A stretch of DNA of 64,000 nt, taken from NCBI GenBank assembly GCA_037577475.1, contig CM075193.1, positions 6,832,685-6,896,684 on the forward strand. The letters are read 5' to 3'. The DNA comes from Chaunax sp. Z400. Its lineage: Eukaryota; Chordata; Actinopteri; Lophiiformes; Chaunacidae. This document shows, piece by piece, positions 1 through 12,700 of this stretch. Both the position numbers and the translations under genes were made by a program. Each line of letters begins with the position of its first letter. The stretch's first letter is position 1. Under the pieces are notes generated by a model that saw only the letters and a list, made by a program, of their open reading frames with translations, was not told where the DNA came from and searched no databases.

Positions 1-579
1 TGGCTTTCAAATGCTCTAAGAACAGTCCAGTTATTGGATTAGTACAGTATTACTAGACGGTCTTCGGGTCAGTCTAGGGTTGAGTGGATAATCAGTGGAG
101 CTTGTGGATTCTCCAGACGGGACATTTCTCGTCTTGGAGGCCCACCAATAATTTAATGAACACGTGGGTCCTCCTGTAGTAACTCCACTGCCTATAAACC
201 TACAAGGAAATACTGTTAGCGTCTACTGGAAGAGGAGGTATCTGGAACTTAAGTGTGTGGTATGTTAAAAAACATTAATTATGTGTATATTTAGTCATAA
301 GTTAGCACATTAAACTTAACTTACGAGAATGCACATTGACTATTTGTGTTCAGCCCAGAGGTATCCCACAATGCAATGCTCCTCACTTCTTGTTAACCTT
401 GAGTTCTAAGAGGAATGCCGAGATGCTCAAAGAGAGGGAACTTCACTCTTTCCAGTTTGGTTGCATTTATTTCCCTGCTCGTGTTTTTAGGCTCTTACAT
501 GTAACCTTGTCACTGGAGACAGTGACCAAGTCAAGCACAGAGCTCGTTGGCATGACTGCTCTAAGCCCTTTCTCTGCAG

Positions 580-712
580 TTTGTTGCATTTATTGCACGA
601 GGAGAAGGATGTTCTGTTGGAGCTTCTACCTTTTTATGAATGGATAAATAAGAAACTTCAAACCAAACCCTTGAATGCAAAAGCCAAACCACAAATTGAA
701 CAAAAGAAGTAG
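580..712 (+). CDS. Possible terminal coding exon of an unidentified upstream gene
   Basis: A pyrimidine-rich acceptor ending in CTCTGCAG at 572-579 is followed by one leading base and 43 open codons ending in TAG at 710-712. The predicted peptide is strongly helical and charged at its start (LLHLLHEEKDVLLELLPFYE) and lysine-rich at its end (ending IEQKK). No good splice donor lies before the stop, so this would be a last exon with the start of a 3' UTR; a possible AATAAA lies near 934. I do not recognise the family and could not find the preceding exon inside the window. If it is real, a plus-strand gene ends here and the spectrin/PH gene downstream must start between about 0.7 and 4 kb. It could also be a chance open frame. 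Confidence 0.38.
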
Positions 713-1198
713 TTTGTCACGTACCTTCGCTTTAAGCTTCCAGGTGCATCAAATTAATTAAAGCATTTGTAAGAGTATGAGATGCAGCTGCAGAGGTCTG
801 GAGGCTGATGGTGACACTGAAGCATTTGCAAGTGTGCTGCTGTTAGACAGCACTTTCAGAGTATCACCAGACACGCACATGCTAACACTTTCTTTCTCAT
901 AGTCTCTCCCTTTCTGCTGTAATCTGACCCGGTTGAATAAAGGAAACTGTCCAATTTTAGTGTCTGTAAGTGTTCGGGTATTATAATCTATATGTGTAAG
1001 CAGGGTTATGGCCTCTTGTTGCTGGAGGCAAACATATTGTCCGTTTCTCTGCCTAATTGTTGCCAGATGTTGGGGCTGCAGACCAGATGGGCATGGTGCT
1101 AAGATTTTGGCTGACATCACTTCATAGCACACTGCAGAAAGACACATTGGAAGATCCGATAGACAGAAAACAGATAAGAGCACCCAGTTACAGACAAG

Positions 1199-1918
1199 TA
1201 GGGTTGGGCATCGTTTAGATTTAAACAATTCTGATTCCACTTGCGATTCTGCTCTTTGGTTCCAGTTCTTGGCGGTTCTCGATTCCTGTTCTTTCAGGGG
1301 CAGGGTCAAAACAGGCCAAAACAGTGTCATTGGCATGACGTTCTTCCCTTTGCTGCTAAGGTGAATGGAATGTCAAGTCGTAGGATCACTGCCACTAGCA
1401 GCACTAAACTGGCTACTAGTGTTAGCAATCTGCTGATATTCAAATACGGTAGACTCGTTAATTAGGCAAAGGTGTTGCACTGTGCCAACCCCACACTTTT
1501 GAAGCCGCTTGCTGTGGTCGATGGCGGAGCCCGGATTGAAGTACCCATCCAACCTGTGAGGTGGATTCTACGGAACCTTCATGCCAACACCACAAAAAGT
1601 GAAACTTAACTTGAGCACGAGTGAAATTTATTTAGGAACTGATTAATGAAAATTAAAATTTCTTAATGATGGGGCACAGAGTGCGCGCCCCATATATCGA
1701 GGCTATAGTCCTCTAGTGGTCGGCGCGGGTTCGAATCCGCAGGCATTTGCCGCACGTCTTTCCGCCACCCTCTCTCCCACATTTCCTGTCAACTCTTTGG
1801 CTGTCTCTATTGAATAAAGGCAAAAAATAACTAATAAAAAACATTTCTTAACGATTACGATGGAATCAGAGTTGTGGAGCCTGTTCCAATTTGGAATCGA
1901 TTCTCAATGTCCAACCTA
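1199..1918. mobile_element. hAT-like nonautonomous DNA element (copy 1), interrupted by a SINE
   Basis: The ends form imperfect inverted repeats: TAGGGTTGGGCATCG on the left and, read on the reverse strand, TAGGTTGGACATTGAG on the right. The flanks carry a near-perfect 8-bp duplication, CAGACAAG at 1191-1198 and AAGACAAG at 1920-1927, the size expected for hAT transposons. A related copy lies at 44848-45129 in the opposite internal orientation, sharing segments such as GGGCTCCGCCAT. There is no transposase reading frame. It is interrupted at 1667-1842 by a tRNA-derived SINE. Confidence 0.7.
1667..1842 (+). mobile_element. tRNA-derived SINE nested in the hAT-like element
   Basis: The body contains a pol III B-box-like motif, GGTTCGAATCC, followed by the pyrimidine-rich stretch seen in common percomorph SINEs (GCCGCACGTCTTTCC, then CTCTCTCCCACATTTCCTGTC) and an A-rich end with AATAAAGGCAAAAAAT. 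It is flanked by a perfect 9-bp target-site duplication, ATTTCTTAA, at 1658-1666 and 1843-1851. The downstream half resembles the copy at 11116-11300. Confidence 0.8.
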
Positions 1919-3960
1919 AAAGACAAGTATGCTGATATACGAGATGATTAAATGAGGCTTAAAAATTGACATAGCAAATCATTAAAAAGTTATTTTTTCT
2001 TTTTTTGCTGTGGCTGACATCTTTTTTTTTCATATGCCAGAGTAGGTGCAGCACAGGAGTTGTTTCCAGTGGAAACCATTATGAAGGATAAAGGACAGAA
2101 ACAAATATCTGGGAAGAATAAGTCAGGGATGGTTATCAAAGAATCTCAGTAGTTTGTTAGTTCTGTGGCTTTAGCACATAAATGGGCTGATAATATACCT
2201 CTATGAAACTCAGACTGACCTATAAAATGACTGGCATGTTAAATAATGGTAAGCCCTTTCAATTTACTGCATCTCTTGCATTATTTTGGAGGCAACACTT
2301 TTTCTTCCAGCTCTCTGACTCATTTCTTCTAAAAGCACAGCCAGAAAATAATGTGGTTAAATTAAGGCAACTCCATAAAATACTATTATTAATGGATGTT
2401 CAGTGCTTTTCGGCTGTCGTGTAAAATCTGATTTTTTTTTTAGCGTGAAAACATTGACAGATGTGTGTTTGCCTTGCTGATTGTTGCATAGACCTCCCTG
2501 GTGTCAGCACTGGTTTTACTGGCATGTAAGACACTATGTTATATATAATAATTAGCACAGCTTGTGTCTGCATTATTCATGCAGTTAAACAGAAAAACGT
2601 CAACACAGGAGAATGTTACTGAGTTACACAGGTAATTTACTTATTTCAGATTTATGCCAACTAGCTTTAGTAAGAAACGCAGGTAAACCTTTATTTCAAC
2701 CCCACTTTTTAAAACCTCGATTGCAGTGAAAACAGCCAAAAGAAAAAAAATTAAATAGCAAAACAGCTCAACCCAAACAATCACTAGTGTTCATCCAATC
2801 ACCTTCATCAGTGGTGCAATATGACAGGAAGTAACTTTAACAAGACATGCACATAAAGAAGTCACATGATCATATAAACGTTCTCTAAGCATTGTTAAAT
2901 TCATGCATGTTGAATCCTGGCCGTTTGCAATGAACAAAGTCCAGATACATGTGACTGTCATTGCCAACCCTGCTGCCAACCTTTGGCCAATCATATTAGT
3001 ACTCAGGTGGTTGTTAAAGAGGTGTAGTGACTGCTTACATCTTTAATATATGTCTGCATATATACAATGTCTTTCGCTCTGGTGTTGAAAAAACCCGTGC
3101 TTAGCTCCAAATAGTGTCGGAGTGGACGACACAGGAAATCATAACTACGGCTGAGAACACACTGCTGCATTTTAATGGGAGTTGGGGATAGTGGGCTTCA
3201 AAAGGGTGATATTTACAACTGCAATGGCTCTTTTTAGTCATCAGAGTTGTGAAGCACATGTTGGCAACTTTGTTAGATGTAATGTGTTCATTCAAACAGC
3301 AATTATGATGTATTAAACTGTTGCAGCCATCTTTAGTATCTTTATTACAGACTTTGATGCTGTCAAACAGAAATAGCTTGCATCTTTAGCCTGTTCTGCA
3401 TTATTCCACTGAGAATAGCCAACCTTTTCAAGAACGCATGCTTTGTGTCATTTTCAACGGAGCCTCTGGGCAGCTGTCCATGTTGTCCAACCACATTGTT
3501 ACATTCACATTAGCAGCGAGCTACAGCAACGCCTCGTTGTCTAGTGACTGCTCAATGCATAAAATCCTCCATTTGAGATGTTTATGCATCCAGTCAACAT
3601 TTATTCGGTAGGTGACAGGAAAAGCAACACATTACTCACATGTCATCTTGCTGATCTTCTGGATTTTCCAACAGACTTTCACGCTTTTGTCCACAGAGTA
3701 TTGTTGACTGTGGGGTTGGTAGGAAATCGCCGGGCAACCAAAGTCAGGAGCAGCAATCAGTGACCCACGCCTCTTCACCCATGAGAGACGGCCCTGTCTG
3801 TGCAAATGATGTCATAGTCAGACATCAGTTGAAAGAAGAAAGGTGACATTTCATTTTAACCTGGCTTTTCGCTCCCTGGCTCTCTCCCTCTGTGACTTAC
3901 GTAATGACGGGTCTTTATGTAAGTCATAATTGGAGTCACATGTCTGTGTTTTCATTGCAG

Positions 3961-6900
3961 CAGGAAGCCCGTAGCAGAGTCCAAGCTTACCACTGCCCCA
4001 CGAGGCCACCCACAGCTTCACATGCAGCTCCAGAGGTTCACCGTGTCTGCAGACAAGGTGACTGACCCCTTGCCAGACACACCAGAAATCATGGTCTCTA
4101 TTTGAAAATGAACAAAAAGGGTTCATTTTGAGTAAAATCAGAATTCAATGTTATGAACTGCCAAGTCAGCACTACAGTTTTTGCACAGACACACCCTTTT
4201 CTTTCAACCAGCCACAGACATTATGTCACATTTTAAAATGAGACAAAGTCGCCATGCATTCAAGTGTTACTATGAACTGACTGGTGCACTACTGTTTTCT
4301 CATTTCCAGTAATTGCCTTGATTTTTTTGGAACAGGGATTTTGAATGGGAACCATCACCAGGATCCCAGTCAATATATTTCCTTGGCTCTTGGCGTCTAA
4401 AAGTCACGTCTCTCGTTCTGCCTTCAGATATTCCCCTTTTAACATCTCTTTCCCTGTTTTCTCTCTTGTCCATGTCAGACTTTGTCCTGGCTGAAGGACA
4501 ATGTGTCCATGGCCACACAGGTGTGTTCAATAGCCAGCTTTGAGGGACTGGAGGCAGCCAGGAGGTGTCAACACGCTCTGGAGCAAGAAATCCTCACCAA
4601 CAGGGCCAGGATAGAGGTGGTCAAAAGAGTAAGGCAGAGCACTTTCATATTCACAGGCCTGAGGCAGATTTAGTTACCCAAAGCATCACATTAGGTTTCT
4701 ATTTTGTAACTATTCATCACATGCTCTTATTAATGTAATGCTGCTTTCTCAGGAAGGCCATGGATTGGTCCATGCACGACACCCAGGCAGCGCCAAGATC
4801 GAAGAATTCCTCAGCCAGCTGGAGGTCCTGTGGGAAGAGTTGCGGAGGAGGCACCAGAGGAACGCTGTGTTTCTGCAGGCCTCAGAGGAGCTGGGATTTA
4901 GGGTAAGATTCATAAAACATCTCACAGCAGGCACGTTTGAGTCATACAGAGTTAGCTCTGAAGTTGGAGGGAAGTTTATGGTCGTAATGGATGATTCTGG
5001 ATCAATTCTCCCATTGTTAGAAACTTGATTCCTGGCTGTTCACATACACTCAGGGTTAGAAGCTCATTTACTTTCTTCTTTACTACCTCAATTGGCAGAA
5101 TTTGTAAGGGATATCCCTCAAATTGTATGAAGGCTAATCCAAGGGATATTAATTATGTTGCTATGTCATTTGATTATGGGATGGAAAAGGCTGCAAATCC
5201 ACCCACATTGATGAATTAGGAAAACATGAACCTCTTATAACAAAAGATGCATGCCAGTGCATGGCCTGCTCCCATGACGTAGACCTTTTATTGTGTTCTT
5301 TGTAAAATGCATCACCTCTTTTTCCCAGTGTGAGACCTGTTTTTGCTCTGCACTAAATCACAGCAGCAAGTCCTCTACATCATTAGTCTCTCCGCTTCCC
5401 TACTGTATAGGTTGTAAAAGTGCTCCAGGCCCTGGGCAGTCTGGAGGCCTGGCTGGAGTCTGTGGAGCTTTCCATGAAGGAATCTGCTCTCGTCGGTGAC
5501 CCTGAAACAATGAGTGTGGCTGAGAGGGAGAGCTGTCTGCTGGAGAAAGAGGTGGCAGCACGCTGGACGGAGCTCAGCGCGCTGAGGCAAGAGGTGGACC
5601 GCCTCCACAGCCACAGTCCCCCCCACACACGAGGCCTCCCAGCGCGTATGGAGGAGGTGGAAAGAAAGTGAGTTTTCAGAGGAGGAGAGGGAGAGGTCAG
5701 GGATTATCCCTCTGGTGTCCATCATCATGGAATACTTGTATTGTGGATTTGAACTATCAGACTCCGGTGGTTTCACTTGTCACTGTGGTCAGGAAATAAA
5801 ACAAGAATCTTGTCAGTGTTTCCAAGAGGTCACAGGTTTGGACTTGCCATGTCTTCAGTCCAACATGGAAGAGTTTATTCATAAAATCTCCAGTTCTTAT
5901 TTAGGTAAACAATTTTACCCCGTGAACCACAAAAATATAAAACCATCACTCTCATATTTGCCTTTTTCCCTACTCTCCATGTCCTCATTCACTGCAAGGC
6001 TTGAATTAGTTCATTTGTGATTCATGCACCACTTAGCGAGGTCTACTCCACAGTCCTGACATTCACCCACAGCTTGTCAGAGTGAATTAGAGTCACCCAT
6101 TCCATGTTTGTAAGATGGCATCTCTCTCATTGGTTGGCCCTCAAAAGACAGATTGTTGCTCAGACTCTCAGTAGAACCTTAAGGTTTTGGTGGCTCCACT
6201 GTGTTTATAGACATAGGTAGGTACCTGTGTCCATAAACACATGTTCAGACTCTGTAAAGAACACAAAGTTGACCAAAGAAAACAAAGAAACGGAAAGGGC
6301 TCGATGCAAGTGTTTCCAGGGTGGGGGTGTTGGATGGCGGCAGGGATGGAGGCTTGTTCAGTCTGAAGTAGAGACTGTCACTAAGCAGCTGTAAGACAGG
6401 TGGAATGATGTCATTATTTAAAGCTACGCACAAGCAACTTAAGGCTCATTTATTCTGGAGAAAAATACACTTTGAAATCGCTCCTGTTACCATCTCAAAT
6501 ATAAACTCTGCACAGACAGGGTACCCTTATGGTCTGAGGCGCAGGATATGTTTATGTGACACATGATATATGATTACATAAACAGCATGGTGACATGCAC
6601 TCTGTATGCTGCCTGCGGTCTCTGTAATGTGGTTCTGATGGGGGATGTGGGCTCATATAGGCGGATTGAGATTATATCTGTGGAGCAGCAGCTTAAAAAC
6701 ACTGCTGTTGGTGTGTGTGTGTGTGTGTTTCCCAGGTATCATCGTGTCCAAAGCGCCCTGACCCAGCAGAACTCAGAGCTGCAGGACACGCGAATGCTGA
6801 CTGAGTTCCTGGAGCGTGTGGAGCTGGAGGAGAGCCAGGAGCTCAGCGGTGGTCAGTACAGCCTGGGCCAGGTAAAGAGCTGTGCACAAAAGGTGTCATT

Positions 6901-9722
6901 GCACCTAAAAATAAAGATGTTTTCATTAAATATCGTAGTTATGTTTCAAGATTATTCGTCTGTGAGATGTTCACCACCATCCAATGCAATGGCTTGTGTC
7001 TTTACATAAGCATTTTTTTTCCACTGACCTCAAAAATCTCAGCAAGCGTGACACACAAGTGAGAATTGATATTGGACCTGTATAATAACATCCCTCTCTG
7101 TAATTAACAGCCTCTTCATAGTGAGATTTCCTCAGCTCCCACGTTGCTGGGACTCCAAAGCAGCAGCACTGGTGAGCCCCTGATAGAGAGCATGGGAGAC
7201 CCTGTAGAGGAACTACGAGAGGCTGTAGAGATGCTGAACGACACCGTCCGAGAAAGAGGCCGCTCGCAGAGCCACGATCAGTCCATCCAGGAGCTGCTGA
7301 GCAAGGTAGGGAGATGGAATCAGTTTATATTGAACTCTCTCTATCAGCGAGTATGGGAACTCAAGCTGTACTTTATTTCCACAATGTTTGTTATTATGAT
7401 CTTAGATGATGCTGAATGCTTCTTAAGTCGCTCCAATTTTCACAAACAGCTGCACAAACCAATAAAGCCACATCTGGTTCCCTTTTGTCTGTGGTTGTGA
7501 GCTGTAATAGGCCCCAAAGGAGCCACCACTCCTCCTCACATCAGTGTTTTTTGTGTTAATTCAACTTAAACTAGCTAAGAATAAATAAATTTAAAAAACA
7601 TGTCAAAATTGCACTTAAACACACTTTCAATGGGGACTCCTTGATATTATTGAAGAACACTACATTGCAATGTGGTTCTCATTGGAAAACAAGTGATAGA
7701 AAGTGAAGTTACATGCATAATGACATCCTACGGGTGTTGATGATGACGTTGTCCCTCACCAGCATGCCAGCCTGGCCGTGCGTGTGGAGGAGTGCTTATG
7801 CTGCAGCAAGGAGCTGAGCCTGGACATCCTGGAGAGGGAAACGGACATGGCCGTCCAGTGTGAGCCTGACCACTGTGGCCTAGAGGCTCTGCAGGAGAAG
7901 CAGGACCACCTGGAGGTGAGAGGAAGATCCAGGCACATGCTGTCATTCCGGTGTAAACATTTATAATGACTCACCGGTGCCTGCCCCACTGACTTTGGAT
8001 TACTGAGCTTTGCTCTGTGTTACCAAAAAGCCTCCCTGTGTTTCATTTTCCCACAAATACATTGTTCACAGTCTGTGTCCTGTTGTACAGATTTTCTCAC
8101 ATACAAAATCAGGCCAGGTCACCCTGCTTTGTGCTGGATTTGATTTATTATATAAACTGCACCATGCAATCACACACATGCACATGTAGAGCATGCAAAA
8201 GTTTATTAGTCACGCAGGATATTTATTTATGCCTGTGTGAGTCAATGCTCTTTCTCAAAGCGGTGTCTCTGGTGGTGTGTGTTTCTGCACCTTGTGGTAA
8301 ATGTGAGGCTGGAGATGTTGAAGTTCTATGTGAGAGGTTTTTGGACAGCGTTATGTTTATCACATGCACACACAGCTGTCTGGACTTGATACCACTGAAG
8401 AACAGAAATGACCTAATCTCCCAAACTGGAATAACTGTGCCGTCAGCAGACAAGCATCCACAACTCACTGTTCTTGAGGCTTACAATACAGCTGAGAAAC
8501 ATTATGAAGTATTACTCCCACAGAACCCCTCAATGCTATTAATTACTGCCTCGTCAAAAGTGGAAAAAAGTGGCCAAGATCGCTAGCTTGCTAGTGTGGC
8601 AGCTCATGTGTACACCATATGCGTTTCTCGCTGAAGAATATGCATAAAGCTTTGGGGATGATGTCATAGTCATACAGAGATACAATTGGAACAGGCTGTC
8701 TGAGTGATAGCAAGGATGATTGGAGATGATAGATTTTTATTGTGATTCTCCGCAGATTGACTATGAAGTCATCAGGGAGGAGGTAAAGGAGATGGAGAAC
8801 CAGACCTCTCAGTTGGAGGAGCTGTGCCCAGAGAGAGTGCACATTATCTGGGCAAAGATCCAGGCTATGCTGCAGGGCTGGACGGAGCTGAGAAAGAGTG
8901 TGACGGAGAACAAATCGCGACTGCAAGAGTTTGTGCAGCTCCAGGACTTCTTCAGGAGCTACCTCGCGATGATGTAAGCAGGGCGTGGGGATGTTGTGAC
9001 CCCGTTCTGGGCCAGACTTTTTCGTAGTCCTCCTTGTGAGAACATCTGCCCATTACAGTATCTTTTCGAGGAAAGAACAGGATGTTCTCATTGTCAAGCA
9101 CAAGTCCCTGGTGACATGTATAATTTAGGATGGGCTGAGGAGGTCAGTGCAAGTTTCCTGGGCTGAGTGTAAAAGGGTGATGAATGTCAGTCCTGTCAGG
9201 GGGAGTCTGGTCAATCTCCTGCTTTTCAGATGTATGGCTTTTCTCACAGACCTTTTCCTTGTCTCCTCCACCACCTACCAATTCACCCCTGCTCCTTCCA
9301 TAGCTCATGGACAGAGGACACCAGGTCGTGTATTTTCTCAGATACCGCCTTGCATCCTGGGAAAGATGGCCAGAAGCCCCTTGCTGCAGAGCTGGATGTG
9401 CAGATTGAGCAAAAGTTTGAGGAGTTTGATGAGCTGGTGGCCAGAGGAAGAAACATTTTAGATAAAGATCACCACCTCACGCAGATGGTGAGCAGGGTTG
9501 CATGTTAATGACTCACAGACATCCTTAAATATACTGCTTTTACAATCCCTGAGTAATGTCTCGTAGGTAAGAGAGCGCATGGAGGAACTGAGGAGTATGC
9601 TTGGGTGGATCTTGGTGCACTGGAGGGCTCAGAAGCAACAGTGGCTTCACAAGAAGAGCAGAAGGGAGCCTTCACAAGATAATATCTACTCTGAGGCCAT
9701 AATGTGTTCTCCGTTAGCAGAG
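3961..9722 (+). CDS. Spectrin-repeat block, exons 1-10 of the spectrin/PH gene
   Basis: The block translates to long amphipathic helices with the conserved tryptophan near the start of helix A: KTLSWLKDNVSMATQ (exons 3961 and 4479), LGSLEAWLESVELSMKE (exon 5411), YLAMISWTEDTRS (spanning exons 8756 and 9304) and MLGWILVHWRAQKQQW (exon 9567). Between them are typical helix B and C segments such as IEEFLSQLEVLWEELRRR and FEEFDELVARGRNIL. I count at least four recognisable repeats, some degenerate; around residues 264-330 the pattern breaks down. Many introns are phase 0 and two exons are exactly 150 nt. The first exon here (3961-4057) is the weakest, accepted because its end reads MQLQRFTVSADK straight into the next exon in phase. 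Confidence 0.8.
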
Positions 9723-12700
9723 GTACATGAGCAGAGAGGCATTTATTGTAAGCACAGACTTGTGGTAAAAATAATGCCCTTTAAAGTCACCTTTTTGTAA
9801 AACGTTATATTTGACACGTAAATATTTCTTTGATCGGTTGAAACAAATGCAAAGCAACAATATACCCCAATGTACTACTTAAGATTTTGGCTTTGTGTAT
9901 CAGAGATAAAACAATAAATCATAGCAATCAAAATATTCATCATAATAAATCAATTTAAACATCTAAAAACAATATAACACAGAAAGCTTGACTGGCTCTG
10001 GATGAAAAGTTGCGGAAACAAAGCCAGTGCCAAATCCAACATGTGTTTTATGCTAATGGAAAAACATCAGTGGTGCAGATTGAGAACTTATCAATGTGAA
10101 TATTTGTTCGTTGCTTCATACATAGAGTTTATCTCCTGAGTCCCATCATCTGTCAGTCATCACCTCGGATGAAGAAAAACTGAGGGCAGCAGGAGAAGGC
10201 CAGCCTTTATCTCTGACCCCGAGACAAGCTGAGCAGCAGGAGGAGAAGCAGTATGAGGTCATGAAAAGCATCGGACCACCAGGCGGCGAGGTTACCTCCT
10301 CTGAGTCTCCCAAGCCCTCCATTGTGGTCCTAAAGGAGCCCAGCAGCCCTTCTTTAGGGAGCACAGTCAACCTGATCCTTAGCTTTGGTAACACAGGGGA
10401 CAGCCAGGTTCAGGTGCTTGACCCACCAGCTAGGACGGATGAGGTGGTGGATGAAACCTCTGAGCCTGTCCACAGGGTAAGAAACACTCTCATCACTTCA
10501 TACCAAACATCACCAAACACCATTATAGGATGATATCTGTTGCTCATCCGGGATGCCAGTGCAGTATTATTCACTCTCTGTAATGACGCTGCATGGGATC
10601 TCCCACCTTGACTATCTGCTGCTGTTCATTCCTCCCTCTCCTTTGGCCTTCATATCCTCCCTTCTCCCCCGTTTTCTCCCTCAGCCCACTGTGCCTCAAT
10701 CTTCTGCCTGTAAAAACTTTTGGAGGCGCTGCCAGGGGCTTTTGGAAAATACTTTGGGTAGTTTAAAGCGAAAGAGAAAGGTTTATCGGCAGAGTGGAAA
10801 CGAGGTAAATTGGGCAGTGTGAAATGGTATTGCATGCTGCATCTCGAAGTGTGCTGGGACTGCATGTCGTGTGTAGATGGGTTTTTTTAGGCCAGCATGC
10901 TCAACTAACCCCTGTTACAAGGGATCTGCAGCTTCCCTGGGTTATTGCTACATCTGTAAGCCAGGTTTAAGATTAAATGGAATCAAGTTATGCCAAAGTG
11001 AAATCATATTTGCACTCACACCATCTCTGTGACTTTCACTGTTGCTGGAAATTAAGTAATTGTGAGAAAAGTGCAAACATCAAACCATTTTACTACAAGA
11101 ACTCTTTATTTCCCGGGGTGCAGAGGGTGCAGTGGTTAAAGCGCGTGCTCCATGTACAGGTTGCAGTCCTCCCGTGGCAGCCATGGGCTCGATTCCCACC
11201 CACAGCCCCAAGCCGCATGTCTCTCCGCTCTCTCTCCCCATTTCCCGTCTCAAATTTTTCAGCTGTCCTATACAATTAAAGGCATAAATGCCCAAAAAAG
11301 AACTTAAAAAACTCACTGTTTCCTACTTAAGGTTGAGTTTGTAGGATTTAGGGTTAGAGACTGAAAATAATATTCACATTTATTGATCATGTATAATCAC
11401 CTGAAAATAAGAATTATTCTGTATTTGTTACCTTAGGATGAGCCCTTCGTATTTACACAAGGAGCGGGTCCTCTTTCATACTTCTACAGTAGCCCAGAAT
11501 GGACAAACACTGGCTTCAGAGAGGCATTTTTAGCAGACACTGTAGGAGATGGAGAAGTAGGAGACCCTGCAACCACACCGCTACATGTCAGTCAACTGCA
11601 GTCATAAGTGCAAAGTTGAAAACCAAACAAATTTTGATTTGAAGCACATTCTGTAATGATAATTAATTTGTAATCCATTTGTAAAAATCTAAATGAAATG
11701 GAAAGCAGGGACACATCTGAACTGCAATCCGTGAACACAAATACAATGACTTTATGTTACTATTATCAGCTTGTTAAACTGTGAACGAAATTTTCAGTAG
11801 TCACGTAACCTGGTGTACGCTGCAGCCTTAGAAATGACGAGGAGGCATTGAAAGCATCACGTGTATATTTTCGAGTGAACATGAATTTATCTTTGCAGTT
11901 ATCTGTCAGTCGACACGTTGCCCCATTAGATCGTCTTGTATAAACTCAGATAAATCGTTGAATTCCCAACAGAAAACAGGCAGTGATTCAGAATGTTTAC
12001 AATCCTCCAACTTTCCTCCAACATTAAACTTTTCTTTGGACCTGAACCTTCTCAATGAGCCAGGGCTTAAAGCTGGAATGCCCTGATGATAGAGACAGAC
12101 TGAGGGTGATGACTAAGAGGAGCACACACTATCCTCTCCCTGCTGTGACTGTTGATAGAAGCTCTCTCCTCTCCTTCTGTCATTTCCCCGCGAGCCTGAC
12201 GTAAACCTGGTCTTGTTTGTCTCCCCGAAGCTGTGCTGCAATTGTGTAAAATTAGTGACCTCACCCTCACTTCCTATGATACTTGTGCTCCGAAATGGCT
12301 CCCAGCAGGAGTGCGTCCCACACACCAACACAGGCGCAGTGTTACACAGGGAACTGGTGCTGAACTTTCAGAACGAGGCCCCAGACTGCACACAGTGATT
12401 TATAGTCTGAGGCTTCCACAGAAACAAGAGATTAGTCACAGAGTTGAAAGATCAAGCCATTACAGCTGCATATGACGGCATGTTCAGCCACATATGATTT
12501 TGATTACGTCCTGCAAGTGGGCAGTTGGAATCATGTCTATGTTCTTTTGTCCTTACATCTAATTTTTTTTGTCTTATGTGTTGTTGTTTTTTATACATTT
12601 GCATTCCTGTGTGAGGCTTGTCCATTCCTGAATCCATTGTTTTCTCCGATTTTGTGGGATGCAGGGGAAAACAGGCTGTTGTTTGTCTGAAAAGTAGCTG

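Larger units (their letters stand above)
713..3960. other. Non-coding stretch with repeats; upstream exons of the spectrin/PH gene may be hidden here
   Basis: Apart from the nested transposon at 1199-1918, I see no exon I can defend. The reading phase of the first recognised spectrin/PH exon (3961) needs a preceding exon ending two bases into a codon, and none with a strong donor was found. A short open stretch around 3660-3715 with acceptor-like and donor-like flanks was considered but its phase does not fit. The minus-strand open frame at 758-1336 overlaps the transposon and has no family resemblance. Confidence 0.5.

Noticed and set aside
758..1336. 192-codon minus-strand open frame
   Set aside because: It overlaps the hAT-like element, lacks splice or promoter support and resembles no family.
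3640..3735. Possible small exon upstream of 3961 (acceptor near 3675, donor at about 3720)
   Set aside because: The only open reading leaves phase 0 or 1, whereas the exon at 3961 requires two leftover bases; the translation is not spectrin-like.
8017..8586. 189-codon plus-strand open frame
   Set aside because: It lies inside the intron between exons 7763-7915 and 8756-8973 of the spectrin/PH gene; no motif, low-complexity Cys-rich translation.
11437..11607. Read-through of exon 13 to a stop at 11605-11607 as an alternative C-terminus
   Set aside because: The GTAGGA donor at 11557 joins in phase to the 12878 exon and leads to the PH domain, so termination here would only be a minor isoform without evidence.
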